A DNA stretch of 42,020 nt from Leptolinea sp964404415 (GCA_964404415.1 CAYOKC010000011.1:1-42020); one strand, 5' to 3'. Shown: positions 22,664 through 31,885, counted from the stretch's first letter. Program-made: numbers and translations. Notes: a model not told the origin generated them from the letters alone.

Positions 22664-24673
22664 TTATTTAATACCAAAAGTCTTTTTAAGAACTTCAGGC
22701 AGGTCACCCACATATGTAAAAACTAACCGCTGACCAGCCCTCGTGCAGGCCATATATATCTTTTTTGTATTTTCCAGGATCATCTCTTCCCGTTCATCAT
22801 CAGCAAGCCGTAATGATTGTTCTTCTTCAAATAACTCACGTAGACCAACTAGAAAAACAATAGGGCTTTCCAGCCCTGCGCCTGCATTCAGGGTTGTAAC
22901 GCGAACATAATTCCCCGGGTAAGTCTCTTTGGGATCGCCTGCCGCATTTTTGTCAATTCTGTTGTTTATGGCTATTATTAAGGCTTCAACTCCCTGCCCG
23001 TTGGCATGTAAGATTAACAGATCTTTCTTGGGATACCCTTTGTTTACAAACTCAGCAATTTCATTGGAAACCCGGGCAATTTCATCCTGCGAACTCTCAA
23101 GGGTGATGATTTGCGGAATAACCCCGGTTGACGACATGTTGATCAAATCTGGTTTTAATACATCTTCGTCATTCTCGTTCGGGAGCCGTAATCGATAAAA
23201 AAGCGATGCAAATTGAAGAATTTCAAGTGTGGTTCTATAGCTGCGGCGAAGTTGATGCGAATGGCCTCGCGCGTCAAGTCCGAGTGATTTCCATGTCGCC
23301 TTTCGCCCTAGAAAACCTTGAGTTGGATCAGCAACCATAAATAGGTGTGAATTACGGGAATTTAAAGTTTTCTGAATTAAGCTTATCCAGATAGGAGCAA
23401 AAAATTGAGCTTCATCGATCATGATAAAGTCATACTTAGGTAGAGAAGCTTTTCCTTCTTCGAGGAATTTCCATAACAAACGTGGAATATCACCCCAATC
23501 AACAAAATTTGACTTGACGAGACTGTTCTGATAATCTAGAATAGCCTTCCATACCAACTTACGAAGATCGGTCGTTAAGCCAAAACCCCTGCCACGCCTG
23601 TCAATTGTTAGATACTCAGATTCCGTAATGCGATGCTGATCTTTTAACCAGTCTATTTCGCTGATCAACATCCTTTCTGAAACGGATGTATCTCGCAAAT
23701 TTGCTTCCCAGCACTCGCGAACTATCCATTTTCTTTTTTGTAGAGAAATAGGATAATTCCAGACTTGGTCACCTGGCCAATGCTCTTTACACCAACCATT
23801 AAATGTTCGCCATTCAATATTCTTAGGTAAATATCCTTCCAGCCGATTAAATCGACTTTGCAGATCGTAATTCAGGGGCCTATTATGCGTGAGGACCAGA
23901 AATTGCCTTTCAGGATATAGATGAAATAATAGCCGCAGACGATAGAGGAGAATAAGTGTTTTCCCGCTGCCTGCTACACCGTTGATGATATTTAATCGAA
24001 AATCTTTTTCAAGATTTACGGCTTCTGTACTCAATTCAAGATCATGCTTAACGGCAATTTCCTGGTTGTAATCTAAAATATAGTCCTTCAATCCTGCCTG
24101 AATACGCCTTTCAATCGGATGTCTGACGGTCATCTCAGCCGGGACAACAACCTCAGGGGTAAATTCATGGCGGATCTTTTCGAGGAGAACAAGGTCAATG
24201 GGTAATTCGGGAAAAAGGTTCAACCATTTATCCGGTGTATCAGCCGTTAATAATTCACGGCCAATCCATTGAGGATCGTCAGATTCCCTTTTCAATCGGC
24301 TTTCTTCAACCTGTTTGGAGGGGATGTTAGGAAAGATTACCAAAGTCTCTAGGTTTGGGATTGTGTTGTTCGATATTTTCCCGATGAATGTCTGTAATAC
24401 TTCTTTTTCATTCTTTCCAAGAGGAGTTTTATGATTATCCAATAACAGCATCTGAGCAGCCTGGGATGTTTCTGATATAGCTGAGTGACTAACCTTTACC
24501 AATACTGCCCTGCGGTCTTCCGTGACTATTAAAAAATCAGGGGCATTTATATGCCATGGGGCAAGGTGGTGCCAGATATAGTACGTATCGGGTAGAGATT
24601 TTAGCGATTTGAAAACACGTAAAACTTCTGATGGAATTACCTGCGGAGGAGTATCGGGTAAGATATGCGCCAT
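22664..24673 (-). CDS. UvrD/Rep-like superfamily 1 helicase with NERD-like N-terminus
   Basis: A 669-residue protein. The N-terminal part (about 25-130) resembles a NERD nuclease-like domain (DFLIVTEDRRAVLVKVSHSA), but the Glu of its E-x-K motif appears to be Val, so nuclease activity is doubtful. The helicase core has Walker A GVAGSGKT (232-239), LVLTHN (Ia), IDEAQ (DEAQ 420-423), DPTQ (449-452), RRSYRTT (IV) and MACTRAGQRLVFTY (VI). It would translocate on or unwind nucleic acid with ATP. The ATG at 24673 is preferred to a TTG at 24715 because it lies 2 bp after the upstream helicase stop. The gene is AT-rich compared with neighbours, which suggests transfer. It is paired with a second helicase. 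Confidence 0.88.
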   Translation of the reverse strand: MAHILPDTPPQVIPSEVLRVFKSLKSLPDTYYIWHHLAPWHINAPDFLIVTEDRRAVLVKVSHSAISETSQAAQMLLLDNHKTPLGKNEKEVLQTFIGKISNNTIPNLETLVIFPNIPSKQVEESRLKRESDDPQWIGRELLTADTPDKWLNLFPELPIDLVLLEKIRHEFTPEVVVPAEMTVRHPIERRIQAGLKDYILDYNQEIAVKHDLELSTEAVNLEKDFRLNIINGVAGSGKTLILLYRLRLLFHLYPERQFLVLTHNRPLNYDLQSRFNRLEGYLPKNIEWRTFNGWCKEHWPGDQVWNYPISLQKRKWIVRECWEANLRDTSVSERMLISEIDWLKDQHRITESEYLTIDRRGRGFGLTTDLRKLVWKAILDYQNSLVKSNFVDWGDIPRLLWKFLEEGKASLPKYDFIMIDEAQFFAPIWISLIQKTLNSRNSHLFMVADPTQGFLGRKATWKSLGLDARGHSHQLRRSYRTTLEILQFASLFYRLRLPNENDEDVLKPDLINMSSTGVIPQIITLESSQDEIARVSNEIAEFVNKGYPKKDLLILHANGQGVEALIIAINNRIDKNAAGDPKETYPGNYVRVTTLNAGAGLESPIVFLVGLRELFEEEQSLRLADDEREEMILENTKKIYMACTRAGQRLVFTYVGDLPEVLKKTFGIK

Positions 24674-24675
24674 AA

Positions 24676-26418
24676 TCAGATCAATGATCCACCGGGGATT
24701 GTGAAGGTAATGCAATTATCTATCAGACTTTGTAACAATTCAAAAGCTTCAGGGTGAGCGGCGTCTACTTGATTTCCATCCAGCATATGGTGGCTTCCAA
24801 CAAGGATCAATTTTGTGCGAGGCCGAGTAACCGCGACATTAAGTCGCTGGGGTTGCAATAGAAAATCTGCTACCTGCGAGGCAAATGCCGGGCTTGCAGT
24901 AGTGAAAGAGAAAATTACAATTTCTTTTTCCTGTCCCTGCATTCTATCGACAGTATCAACGATAATTTTTTTCCAGATATTTTCATCTTTAATTATTCGC
25001 CTGAGCAAACTTCGGATCAATCTGCTTTGGGCGCGGTAGGGAACAACCACACCGATTTCCTCTGGCGGTATTTTATGTTCCAGTAGGGAAATTAATAATT
25101 CAATCACAGATTCAGCCTCAGTCATACTCCGGATTGTTGAATTTTTATGACAGAGGTCAATGAAAACCAAAGGTGAGACAGGATCTAAAACGAAATCCCA
25201 TTTTGTTTGTTGTTTCGTCAGTTGAAGTCGTCTTTTTGCCGCTGTTTCACTCGGTTTCAAAAGATTTTTATAAAATGTTTGACTTGGCCAATCCGCCAAC
25301 TCATCATTGAGTCGATACGTGATATTGAGAAGAGTCTCATTGCCGTATCCAGAGAGAAATGAAAAAATGGAGGTTTGGGTTAAAGTCTCTTCTAAGAAGA
25401 TAGAAACAGGGGGAAGCTGATATTCATCGCCAATAAAAATATATGTGTTAGCTGCCATCATTCCCATAATCCCCAACGGAATCGTTACTTGAGACGCTTC
25501 ATCGAAGATTACAGTATCAAACTCCACATTTGCCAAACGTTTTGAATGAACGGCAAAAGGTGTCGCCCCCACGATATACCCATCTTTTAAATCTCCAAAA
25601 TGGGATTTCGTAAATGTATCAAAGTTTGGAACCTGGAGATCAGATATATGTCGTTCTTCTCCGATTTTGCAGACAGGTAGACTCTCATCAACTTTTTGGA
25701 TTTTATTCAATGCGTTATGAATAGCTCTGTGAGTGAGCGCTGTAACCAGAACGCGTTGACCATCGTCGACCAGCAGTTTTGCCAGGTATGCCAGCATCAA
25801 GGTTTTACCGGTGCCAGGCGGCCCTTGAATCATGTGCATCAAATTCGTGGCATATGATTGTGCGACAGATTCAATCTGACTTTCGTTCAATCCGGAGTCT
25901 GAAAGCAGCTCACGCGCGCGTTCGTAGCGAGCAAAATCAACCTGAGGAGTAAGGGTTCCTTCTAATAATGGAAGGATTCTAGTCCTCCCGCGCAAGGAAT
26001 CCGCGACTGTATCGAGGGTATCCAATAAAAATGGGCTTACATCGTACCAGTCTTGATCCAGAATCCATCTATCAGGGTATTGCATCAGAATTAACTCATT
26101 TCCCCTGATAATGCTCACTTCCAGTTCGGTTTCCCCATCATATTGAAGTTCAACATGTAAGGAATTTGGATCCTGGGGTATCCCCCGGTGTAGTAAAAGC
26201 AGGTCCCCTTCACGGAAACGGGAGACATTTGTGTAACATACTAATTTTATTAATCCTTTGTCACATCTTTCAACCCTTAGACCTTCAATTGCCCACCCTT
26301 TGGCAACTCGTTCCGCAAGTGGATGTGACCATTGGCGCTCAAGAACTGTACGTTGAGTCTCAGCCTCTGATTTAATATATGTACGAAGACGGTTTAATAA
26401 CTCGGCAGATGTAGGCAT
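24676..26418 (-). CDS. UPF1/DNA2-like superfamily 1B helicase
   Basis: A 580-residue protein with a complete set of UPF1-like helicase motifs: Q-motif region LNESQIESV, Walker A GPPGTGKT (199-206), FDEASQ (II), GDEYQLPP (III, 330-337), VVPYRAQ (IV), DTVDRMQGQEKEIVIFS (V, 488-504) and RLNVAVTRPRTKLILVG (VI, 525-541). The first 110 residues look like a beta-barrel accessory domain. There is no fused nuclease, protease or kinase. It is the promoter-proximal gene of a two-gene operon with the UvrD-like helicase. The AT-rich sequence and isolated position suggest a horizontally acquired unit, possibly antiphage or antiplasmid; this is inference. Confidence 0.9.
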   Translation of the reverse strand: MPTSAELLNRLRTYIKSEAETQRTVLERQWSHPLAERVAKGWAIEGLRVERCDKGLIKLVCYTNVSRFREGDLLLLHRGIPQDPNSLHVELQYDGETELEVSIIRGNELILMQYPDRWILDQDWYDVSPFLLDTLDTVADSLRGRTRILPLLEGTLTPQVDFARYERARELLSDSGLNESQIESVAQSYATNLMHMIQGPPGTGKTLMLAYLAKLLVDDGQRVLVTALTHRAIHNALNKIQKVDESLPVCKIGEERHISDLQVPNFDTFTKSHFGDLKDGYIVGATPFAVHSKRLANVEFDTVIFDEASQVTIPLGIMGMMAANTYIFIGDEYQLPPVSIFLEETLTQTSIFSFLSGYGNETLLNITYRLNDELADWPSQTFYKNLLKPSETAAKRRLQLTKQQTKWDFVLDPVSPLVFIDLCHKNSTIRSMTEAESVIELLISLLEHKIPPEEIGVVVPYRAQSRLIRSLLRRIIKDENIWKKIIVDTVDRMQGQEKEIVIFSFTTASPAFASQVADFLLQPQRLNVAVTRPRTKLILVGSHHMLDGNQVDAAHPEAFELLQSLIDNCITFTIPGGSLI

Positions 26419-26531
26419 TAGATAGAAAAACCTATTTATTTACCCCACAATCATATAATTTGGTTTAGTCTATCATATTGTTGAAATATAGAAATATTTA
26501 GGTAATTTGTCTTAAATAAATAGAATTTACG

Positions 26532-26549
26532 TGAATATGATAATATTCA
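26532..26549 (+). promoter_or_regulatory. Perfect-arm palindrome upstream of the YgbA_NO gene
   Basis: TGAATATGATAATATTCA has perfect 7-bp arms around GATA. It contains a possible -10 box GATAAT and lies 60-77 bp before the start codon. It could be an operator for a nitric-oxide or redox regulator, in line with NsrR control of ygbA in enterobacteria, although the site does not match the NsrR consensus exactly. Confidence 0.5.
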
Positions 26550-26608
26550 TCTATTAAGTGTGGTATGTAATCGGACACAAAGTAACCTTAAATAATGGAC
26601 GACCCGAT

Positions 26609-26941
26609 ATGCTCAACACAGTCACCCGCCTTGACCGCGAGAAACAGACCATCGGCCTGATGATCGCCATCTATTGCCATGACAACCACCACCCCCCGGC
26701 TGAATTATGTGACGATTGCCAGGCCCTGCTCGATTACGCCCTGAAACGCCTGGATAACTGCAAGTTTCAGCAGAACAAACCGGTGTGTGGACGTTGCACC
26801 GTGCACTGTTACAAACCAGATATGCGCGAGAAGGTGCGGCAGGTGATGCGCTACGCCGGCCCGCGTATTCTCTGGCATCACCCGTTACTGGCGCTGCGTC
26901 ACCTGTGGGACGAAGTCACCCGAAAGCCGGCTAAGAAGTAA
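26609..26941 (+). CDS. YgbA_NO family protein (nitrous oxide-stimulated promoter family)
   Basis: A 110-residue cysteine-rich protein that matches the E. coli YgbA pattern over its whole length: REKQTIGLMIAIYCH, the LCDDCQALLDYALKRLDNC block, the KPVCGRCTVHCYKP block, then MREKVRQVMRYAGPR and HPLLALRHL. The CxxC and CxxCxxxC cysteines suggest metal or cluster binding. In enterobacteria the gene is part of the nitric-oxide response; its molecular role is unknown to me. The ATG at 26609 is preferred to a GTG at 26558, since similarity begins there. It is convergent with the methyltransferase gene. Confidence 0.88.
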   Translation: MLNTVTRLDREKQTIGLMIAIYCHDNHHPPAELCDDCQALLDYALKRLDNCKFQQNKPVCGRCTVHCYKPDMREKVRQVMRYAGPRILWHHPLLALRHLWDEVTRKPAKK

Positions 26942-26956
26942 CTTCGGTGGGACAGG

Positions 26957-27442
26957 TCAACGCCTGCCCAGCCACCGGTTGACGTGCTGCCGGTATTTCA
27001 CAAACTCATCCCCGAATTTCGCTTCGAGGTAGCGTTCTTCGTGCACGATCAACACAACATGGCACGCGATAACGCCAACCGCGGTGGCGCCCAGCGCCCA
27101 GGGGTTATTCAATGCGAAGGCCAACCCGGCAAACAACAGAACAGCCGCCAGGTATAAAGGGTTGCGTGAAACGCCGAACACACCCGTGGTCACCAGCCTC
27201 GTGGTGGGCTGGCCGGGGTCGGTGGGCTGCTCAAAGCGGCCCAGTTCACGGCGCGCGGCGGAGAGAAGGCTCAACCCGGCGATGACAAGCACCACACCGG
27301 CGGCGATCCCAACCGGTTGGTAAACGGCCGGATACAGGGCCGCAGGATAGGCGATACTCAGCCCGATGCCGATCAGGAAAGGAACACAGAAGACGACTTC
27401 GCCGATCTGCCAGTTACTATTGTGCGCGGATTGACCATTCAT
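26957..27442 (-). CDS. Isoprenylcysteine carboxyl methyltransferase-like membrane protein
   Basis: A 161-residue integral membrane protein with about four hydrophobic segments. The C-terminal part has the ICMT/PEMT signature: LVTTGVFGVSRNPLYLAAVLLF, followed by HEERYLEAKFGDEFVKYRQHVNRWL, where the RNP-Y and E-R-x-L-x-x-x-F-G-x-x-Y residues bind S-adenosylmethionine. Bacterial relatives methylate lipids or small molecules; the substrate is unknown. It starts 6 bp after the NBR1-domain gene and is probably co-transcribed, although no ribosome site is evident. Confidence 0.88.
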   Translation of the reverse strand: MNGQSAHNSNWQIGEVVFCVPFLIGIGLSIAYPAALYPAVYQPVGIAAGVVLVIAGLSLLSAARRELGRFEQPTDPGQPTTRLVTTGVFGVSRNPLYLAAVLLFAGLAFALNNPWALGATAVGVIACHVVLIVHEERYLEAKFGDEFVKYRQHVNRWLGRR

Positions 27443-27448
27443 ATTGGT

Positions 27449-28813
27449 TTACGGGCCCGGCGGAATGAGCACCGGCGGTACGACCAGCGTCAGTTTGGGT
27501 AGAATGGGGATCAATGTGACCCCGGGGACGGGTGTGAGAGTATCCACACTGGGCGGCACCACGTTGATCAGCACCCAGAACGGATTGCTGCCATTGGGCG
27601 CAATGCCGAACACGGTGCCATCGGGCGCGCGCATCTTGAAGAACCCCTGGTAGGTGCCCTGGTCCTGCGGTGACGTCAGCTTGACGGAGACGTTCAGGTT
27701 GGAATTGGGCGGGACGTTGGAATTTGTTAACGTGACGGCAGCTGGCGCGCCCATGGCGTCACCGCTCTGGAAGACCAGCTTGTACTTTGGCGTCCAGGTG
27801 CAGGTGCCCACATTCTTCAGGCGCCAGGTCTTGGTGAAATTGGCGCCCGGCGGGAAGGACGTGTCATCCGGCACGGTGACATCCGCCACGAACGAAGCCT
27901 CGTTCGTGCAGCCGGAGGGTGAATTGGTGATGGTCATGGTGGGCACGGCGGAAGGTTTGGCCGGCGCCGGGCCTGTTTTGTTGATCGACAGGCTCTTCAT
28001 CATTGCGTCGAGCGAGGCCAGGTTGGGGGTGAAGGCGTTCGGCGGCTCGGTGTTCAACTGTTTCTGAACGTAATCTACATACGCCGGGTAATTGGCCTGG
28101 AATGTGGTGGGATTCGCGCTCAATTCCGCGAAACCGTTGTCACCCTCGAGGCCGGGGTGAGCCACCGGCAGCACCGCGCTGACGTAGTATGCACCGTCAG
28201 CCGTGATGCCCTGGTAGGTATAGAAGAGCAGGGTGGTGTCAACAGGCCAGGCCTGTTCGCCGTATTCCGCCAGGTAGCGGATGCCCGCTCCGTTCTGGAA
28301 GTTGACGTACCGCAGCCCGGCGCGCAATAACTGGTTGGCCGGTTCGGTCAGCAGCGCGGGGAAAGCGCCGGGCGGGTTGGGCACCTGGGTACCAATGAGG
28401 TTGTCGAGGCTTTGCAGTTGTTTGACGGCCGTCACACCGCCGATATCTTTGATATCCTGCACGGCAAAAACGCTGATACGCGGTTTGACACGCGAGATGG
28501 TGGGGTAATTGTCAAATTCAAATAGAATCATCCGGGGTGTGGCCGGGTTGTTGACGTCAACCGCGGCGTCAACTTTACGGGCGGTCACTTTGGTAGTGAG
28601 GGCGGAAGTGTAATAGAAGGAAATGTCATCGAAATCCGCGAAGGACCGGGTGACTTCAACCACGCCGGTGGGTGTGGGCGTGGCGGCATCCTGCTTCGGC
28701 TCGGCGGCCGTCAACGGGCCGGAGGGAAGGGGGTTGAAGGCCGATCCCATCCCAATCAGGATGGCGGCGGCAGTTAGAAGGGAGAACAGTTTTCTGGTAT
28801 GGGCAGTATTCAT
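27449..28813 (-). CDS. Secreted protein with C-terminal NBR1 Ig-like domain
   Basis: A 454-residue exported protein. A signal peptide covers about residues 1-26. A Thr/Pro-rich spacer follows (about 38-50). The central region (about 55-275) has no recognised family; it includes two YFYTS/FYTYQG-like beta strands and a YPAYVDYVQKQLN helix. The C-terminal NBR1 Ig-like domain (about 305-425) shows PPGANFTKTWRLKNVGTCTW and GTYQGFFKMRAPDG, a domain abundant in Anaerolineae surface proteins. GAGG precedes the ATG. It heads a two-gene minus-strand operon with the methyltransferase. Confidence 0.85.
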   Translation of the reverse strand: MNTAHTRKLFSLLTAAAILIGMGSAFNPLPSGPLTAAEPKQDAATPTPTGVVEVTRSFADFDDISFYYTSALTTKVTARKVDAAVDVNNPATPRMILFEFDNYPTISRVKPRISVFAVQDIKDIGGVTAVKQLQSLDNLIGTQVPNPPGAFPALLTEPANQLLRAGLRYVNFQNGAGIRYLAEYGEQAWPVDTTLLFYTYQGITADGAYYVSAVLPVAHPGLEGDNGFAELSANPTTFQANYPAYVDYVQKQLNTEPPNAFTPNLASLDAMMKSLSINKTGPAPAKPSAVPTMTITNSPSGCTNEASFVADVTVPDDTSFPPGANFTKTWRLKNVGTCTWTPKYKLVFQSGDAMGAPAAVTLTNSNVPPNSNLNVSVKLTSPQDQGTYQGFFKMRAPDGTVFGIAPNGSNPFWVLINVVPPSVDTLTPVPGVTLIPILPKLTLVVPPVLIPPGP

Positions 28814-29282
28814 GGTGACCTCATATGGTAAACAACATATTCAATGAAATTACCCGCTGAGAATAATTTCCATTGTACTATTTTCATGAGGAGCGCATGT
28901 ATACGGTTGGCTTAAAAAGGCGTATCAATCATCGGTATGGGCGGGTGGCACCCGCCCTGGTATAGTGAGGATGTATACGCGTCCATGGAGGTGTAAACAC
29001 CTTGCCCGGGGTGGATGCGATCCACCCCTACGCAATATAAGATGGACAACCGTAGGGGCGGGTGGCACCCGCCCGGGCATGATGGGGATGCGGGCGCGTC
29101 CATGGAGAACGTCCCTGACTTTGCCCGGGGCGGATGCGATCCATTCCTACGCGATAACCACCTGGTTGGGTTGATACCATGGGGATAATTGTGTCCAATT
29201 ATGAAGATTACTGTTCCGCCGCGTTATCATAGTCAAATGAGAAGGGATGGAAAGCGCCCCACCGGAGGGCTTCCCGGACGAA
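28814..29282. repeat. Gene-free region with two GTAGGGGCGGG elements
   Basis: No gene is seen. Two direct copies of an element of about 99 bp lie at 28935-29032 and 29052-29151, 117 bp apart. Each starts with a short hairpin (GGCGGGTGGCACCCGCC), has GGATGTATACGCGTCCATGG or a close variant in the middle, and ends with GGATGCGATCCA and CCTACG. Degenerate pieces of the same element occur at 9370-9395 and 33062-33140. The rest holds the promoter region of the NBR1 gene and the 3' flank of the next gene. Confidence 0.75.
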
Positions 29283-30584
29283 TTACTTATTTGATTCTTC
29301 AAAAATCAGGGTTTTATTATCAACAACCAGAATGAAGTGCTTCCCATCCGGTGAAAAATCCGGCGGAGAGATTCTGAGAATTGGCCCGCCCTGTAGCGCT
29401 TCAAAATCTGAGAACTTCATCCAGATTGATCTGCTTTTGGATCTCAGATCGTATTTTATTATGGCCCAGATGCCATCGTCAGTTTTGTCCGGGAAAAAGA
29501 TACTGCTGTTATCCGGACTCCATGTGATAGGTTTATACATGGTTACAAAGTTCGCCCACTCATATTTTGGATTCATCTTTTTAAAGGAATTCCGTCTGAT
29601 ACTATCCAACCGGGGAGGCAGCGAATTGTATGTATAAAAATACTTATCCAATTCATCCATCGCAATAACAATGATGTCGCTAGTTTTGTTATTCTCGTCA
29701 TACAGGTCAAAGGCAGCCAGACGCCTGTCACCGGAAATGACAAAATTTTTTGGCATGATATTTCCCAGATTATTGATTAACGACATCTTTTCTCGATCAA
29801 TGACAAAAATTCCCCGTTGTTTTTTATCCTTAATATAGATGAGACTATCGATATACCTGGGGGCAAGATACCAATATCTGACATAGAAAATATTCTCATC
29901 TGCTGACCAGGTAGCTGTTTCAGGAATTATTTCGGGATTTAGGATTGAAAAATTGCCAGTAAACAACACAGAAAATCCATTCCCTTTTTCCCAAAGCCAC
30001 ACATCTTCCATTCCTGATATTTCTTCATTGGAATTATTTATCTGACTGTTTCGGTAAATCAGCATCCGATTCCCTGATGGTGAACGGAAAATCATATTGA
30101 CTTTTCCATGCCCATCCTTTGACAATGAGTCAATAAAATCTTGTTGTACTCCTGGAGCGTATAAATTCCGGGCGGAATAGAGGGTTCTTTTTTTCAGGTC
30201 AACATAAGAAATGTTTTGGAACCGAAAAGTCGCTATATCATTATTGAACCAGGCCCACATGTGATACCCGACATCATTTTGAATTATTTGCCTGAATGTT
30301 TGTTTTACTTCTGGAGAGGACGATTTCAACAGCGGTAGTTCCTTGGGGGCTGAAAGGGTATAAACAAACTCTGTCGGCGTTGGCGCATCAGTGGATGTGG
30401 GAAATTTTGTCCGTGTGGGAAAGACCGTTCCTAAAGCGCTCATTGTTGACAGGTACTCCTCGGTTCCACCCGGACAATCATCAACTCTCCCCAAACATGA
30501 TACATATGGTTTATCGATTTGAAATGAGGAAAGGACGATGAATCCCGCGATTAAAGCTACAGTGGCGATCTGATATTTATTCAT
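29283..30584 (-). CDS. Exported protein with WD40-like/PD40 repeat character
   Basis: A 433-residue protein. An N-terminal hydrophobic segment (about 5-22) serves as signal or anchor, and a Thr/Pro-rich stalk follows (about 52-75). The rest is beta-rich with repeated patterns such as WSADENIFYVRYW, WSPDNSSIFFPD and FSPDGKHFILVV, the W/F-S-x-D/P-D-G signature of TolB-like beta-propellers (PD40). It probably folds as an extracytoplasmic propeller. AAGGGG precedes the ATG. The gene is AT-rich relative to its neighbours. No functional partner is adjacent. Confidence 0.75.
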   Translation of the reverse strand: MNKYQIATVALIAGFIVLSSFQIDKPYVSCLGRVDDCPGGTEEYLSTMSALGTVFPTRTKFPTSTDAPTPTEFVYTLSAPKELPLLKSSSPEVKQTFRQIIQNDVGYHMWAWFNNDIATFRFQNISYVDLKKRTLYSARNLYAPGVQQDFIDSLSKDGHGKVNMIFRSPSGNRMLIYRNSQINNSNEEISGMEDVWLWEKGNGFSVLFTGNFSILNPEIIPETATWSADENIFYVRYWYLAPRYIDSLIYIKDKKQRGIFVIDREKMSLINNLGNIMPKNFVISGDRRLAAFDLYDENNKTSDIIVIAMDELDKYFYTYNSLPPRLDSIRRNSFKKMNPKYEWANFVTMYKPITWSPDNSSIFFPDKTDDGIWAIIKYDLRSKSRSIWMKFSDFEALQGGPILRISPPDFSPDGKHFILVVDNKTLIFEESNK

Positions 30585-30872
30585 GTAATGAAAACCCCTT
30601 CAAAATGGCTTCTAATTCCCACTGGATGAATAAATTGTAGCATGTGTTGAGGTGATACCTCCATTCCCCCCTCCACCGCCGCATCAACCGCGGTCTGCAG
30701 GGAATCATTTCCATCCATGATTATTCACCCGAATTTCCCACGGTAGATGCAAGCGGATTTTGGCCTCAGATATACAGACGCATATCCTTCCGCTTGCATC
30801 TACCCTACAGAATCGGGTAGGAATACTTGCCAATCCCCCAAAACAATTTTATATCCCGCTATAATCCCACAC
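30585..30872. repeat. Intergenic region with hairpin repeats and AraC promoter
   Basis: Positions 30677-30694 hold a fragment of the GATGCGGCGG family in reverse orientation. Positions 30742-30804 form a hairpin with arms GGTAGATGCAAGCGG and CCGCTTGCATCTACC, nearly the same as 11495-11556. A TATAAT box at 30860-30865 lies seven bases before the AraC start codon; no -35 box is evident. Confidence 0.65.
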
Positions 30873-31787
30873 ATGGACGATACCCTGTGCCGTGACGAAT
30901 ACCTGCGCCGCGTCCACCGCGTGCAGGACCACATCGAAACCTGCCTTGATTCCGCTCCCACCCTCGAAGAACTGGCGGAGGTGGCGGGGTTTTCGAAATA
31001 CCATTTCCACCGCATTTATTCCGGTGTCACCGGGGAATCGCTGCTGCGCTACGTCAACCGTGTGCGGCTGGAACGCGCGGCGGCCGCCCTGGCGCACCGC
31101 CCCGATCTCAGTGTGACGGACGTCGCCTGCATGTACGGCTTCAGCGATTCGGCCGTCTTCTCGCGCGCCTTCCGCCAGCATTACCAGGTCAGCCCCACGA
31201 TGTACCGCGCGGATTACCGCAAGAATCGCAAAGTTCCCGTTCCGGCGTGGACGTACAATGGGAACCAGTCAACCGCTGAACGCCTGAACGTGACGGTGGA
31301 AGTCACCGCGCGCGAAGCCATCCGGGTGATCTACATCCGTTACACGGGGACGTACTCCGGGCTGCCGGCGGCGTACCCCGGGATGATCCAGTCGGTGTTC
31401 GGTTTCGCCGTCCGCCACAATCTGCTGCTGCCGGGACCGCCGCGCATGCTCTCGATCTTCCATGACAACCCCGAATTCACCGAAGATGACCGCCTGCGCA
31501 CCAGCCAGTGCCTCGCCATTCCCGATGGCGCGCCGGTTCCCGGAGAGGGCGGCATCGGCAGTCTGGTCATCCCGGCCGGTGACTATGCCGTGGGTCACTT
31601 TGACCTCCGCCGCGACGAATTCAATGCCGCGTGGGATTTCATGTACGGCCAATGGCTGACCAACAGCCGTTTCCAGCCCGGCGATTCGTACCCATATGAG
31701 CTGTACCGCAGCGAGCCGCCTTCCGGCCCGGACGGACGTCAAAAGGTGGATATCTGCCTGCCGGTCGAACCGTTGGCCCTGATGTGA
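30873..31787 (+). CDS. AraC-family regulator with GyrI-like ligand domain
   Basis: A 304-residue transcription factor. The N-terminal AraC DNA-binding domain (about 8-110) has both helix-turn-helices: LEELAEVAGFSKYHFHRIY and VTDVACMYGFSDSAVFSRAFR, then SPTMYR. The C-terminal GyrI/SOUL-like effector domain (about 135-300) opens VEVTAREAIRVIYIRYTG and carries the GDYAVGHFDL and PYELYRSE strands. This layout is the Rob/BmrR-like class that senses small hydrophobic compounds. The ATG at 30873 fits the similarity and the TATAAT box 7 bp upstream, which implies a leaderless transcript. It may control the serine hydrolase gene 98 bp downstream. Confidence 0.92.
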   Translation: MDDTLCRDEYLRRVHRVQDHIETCLDSAPTLEELAEVAGFSKYHFHRIYSGVTGESLLRYVNRVRLERAAAALAHRPDLSVTDVACMYGFSDSAVFSRAFRQHYQVSPTMYRADYRKNRKVPVPAWTYNGNQSTAERLNVTVEVTAREAIRVIYIRYTGTYSGLPAAYPGMIQSVFGFAVRHNLLLPGPPRMLSIFHDNPEFTEDDRLRTSQCLAIPDGAPVPGEGGIGSLVIPAGDYAVGHFDLRRDEFNAAWDFMYGQWLTNSRFQPGDSYPYELYRSEPPSGPDGRQKVDICLPVEPLALM

Positions 31788-31885
31788 CCGCCTGAAGAAA
31801 ACAACATATCCGCATGATCCGGAATGGCAAAAAGCTGCTCCGTGAAAATAAACATCGCGAATTCATGAACCTGGAGGAATTTCGT

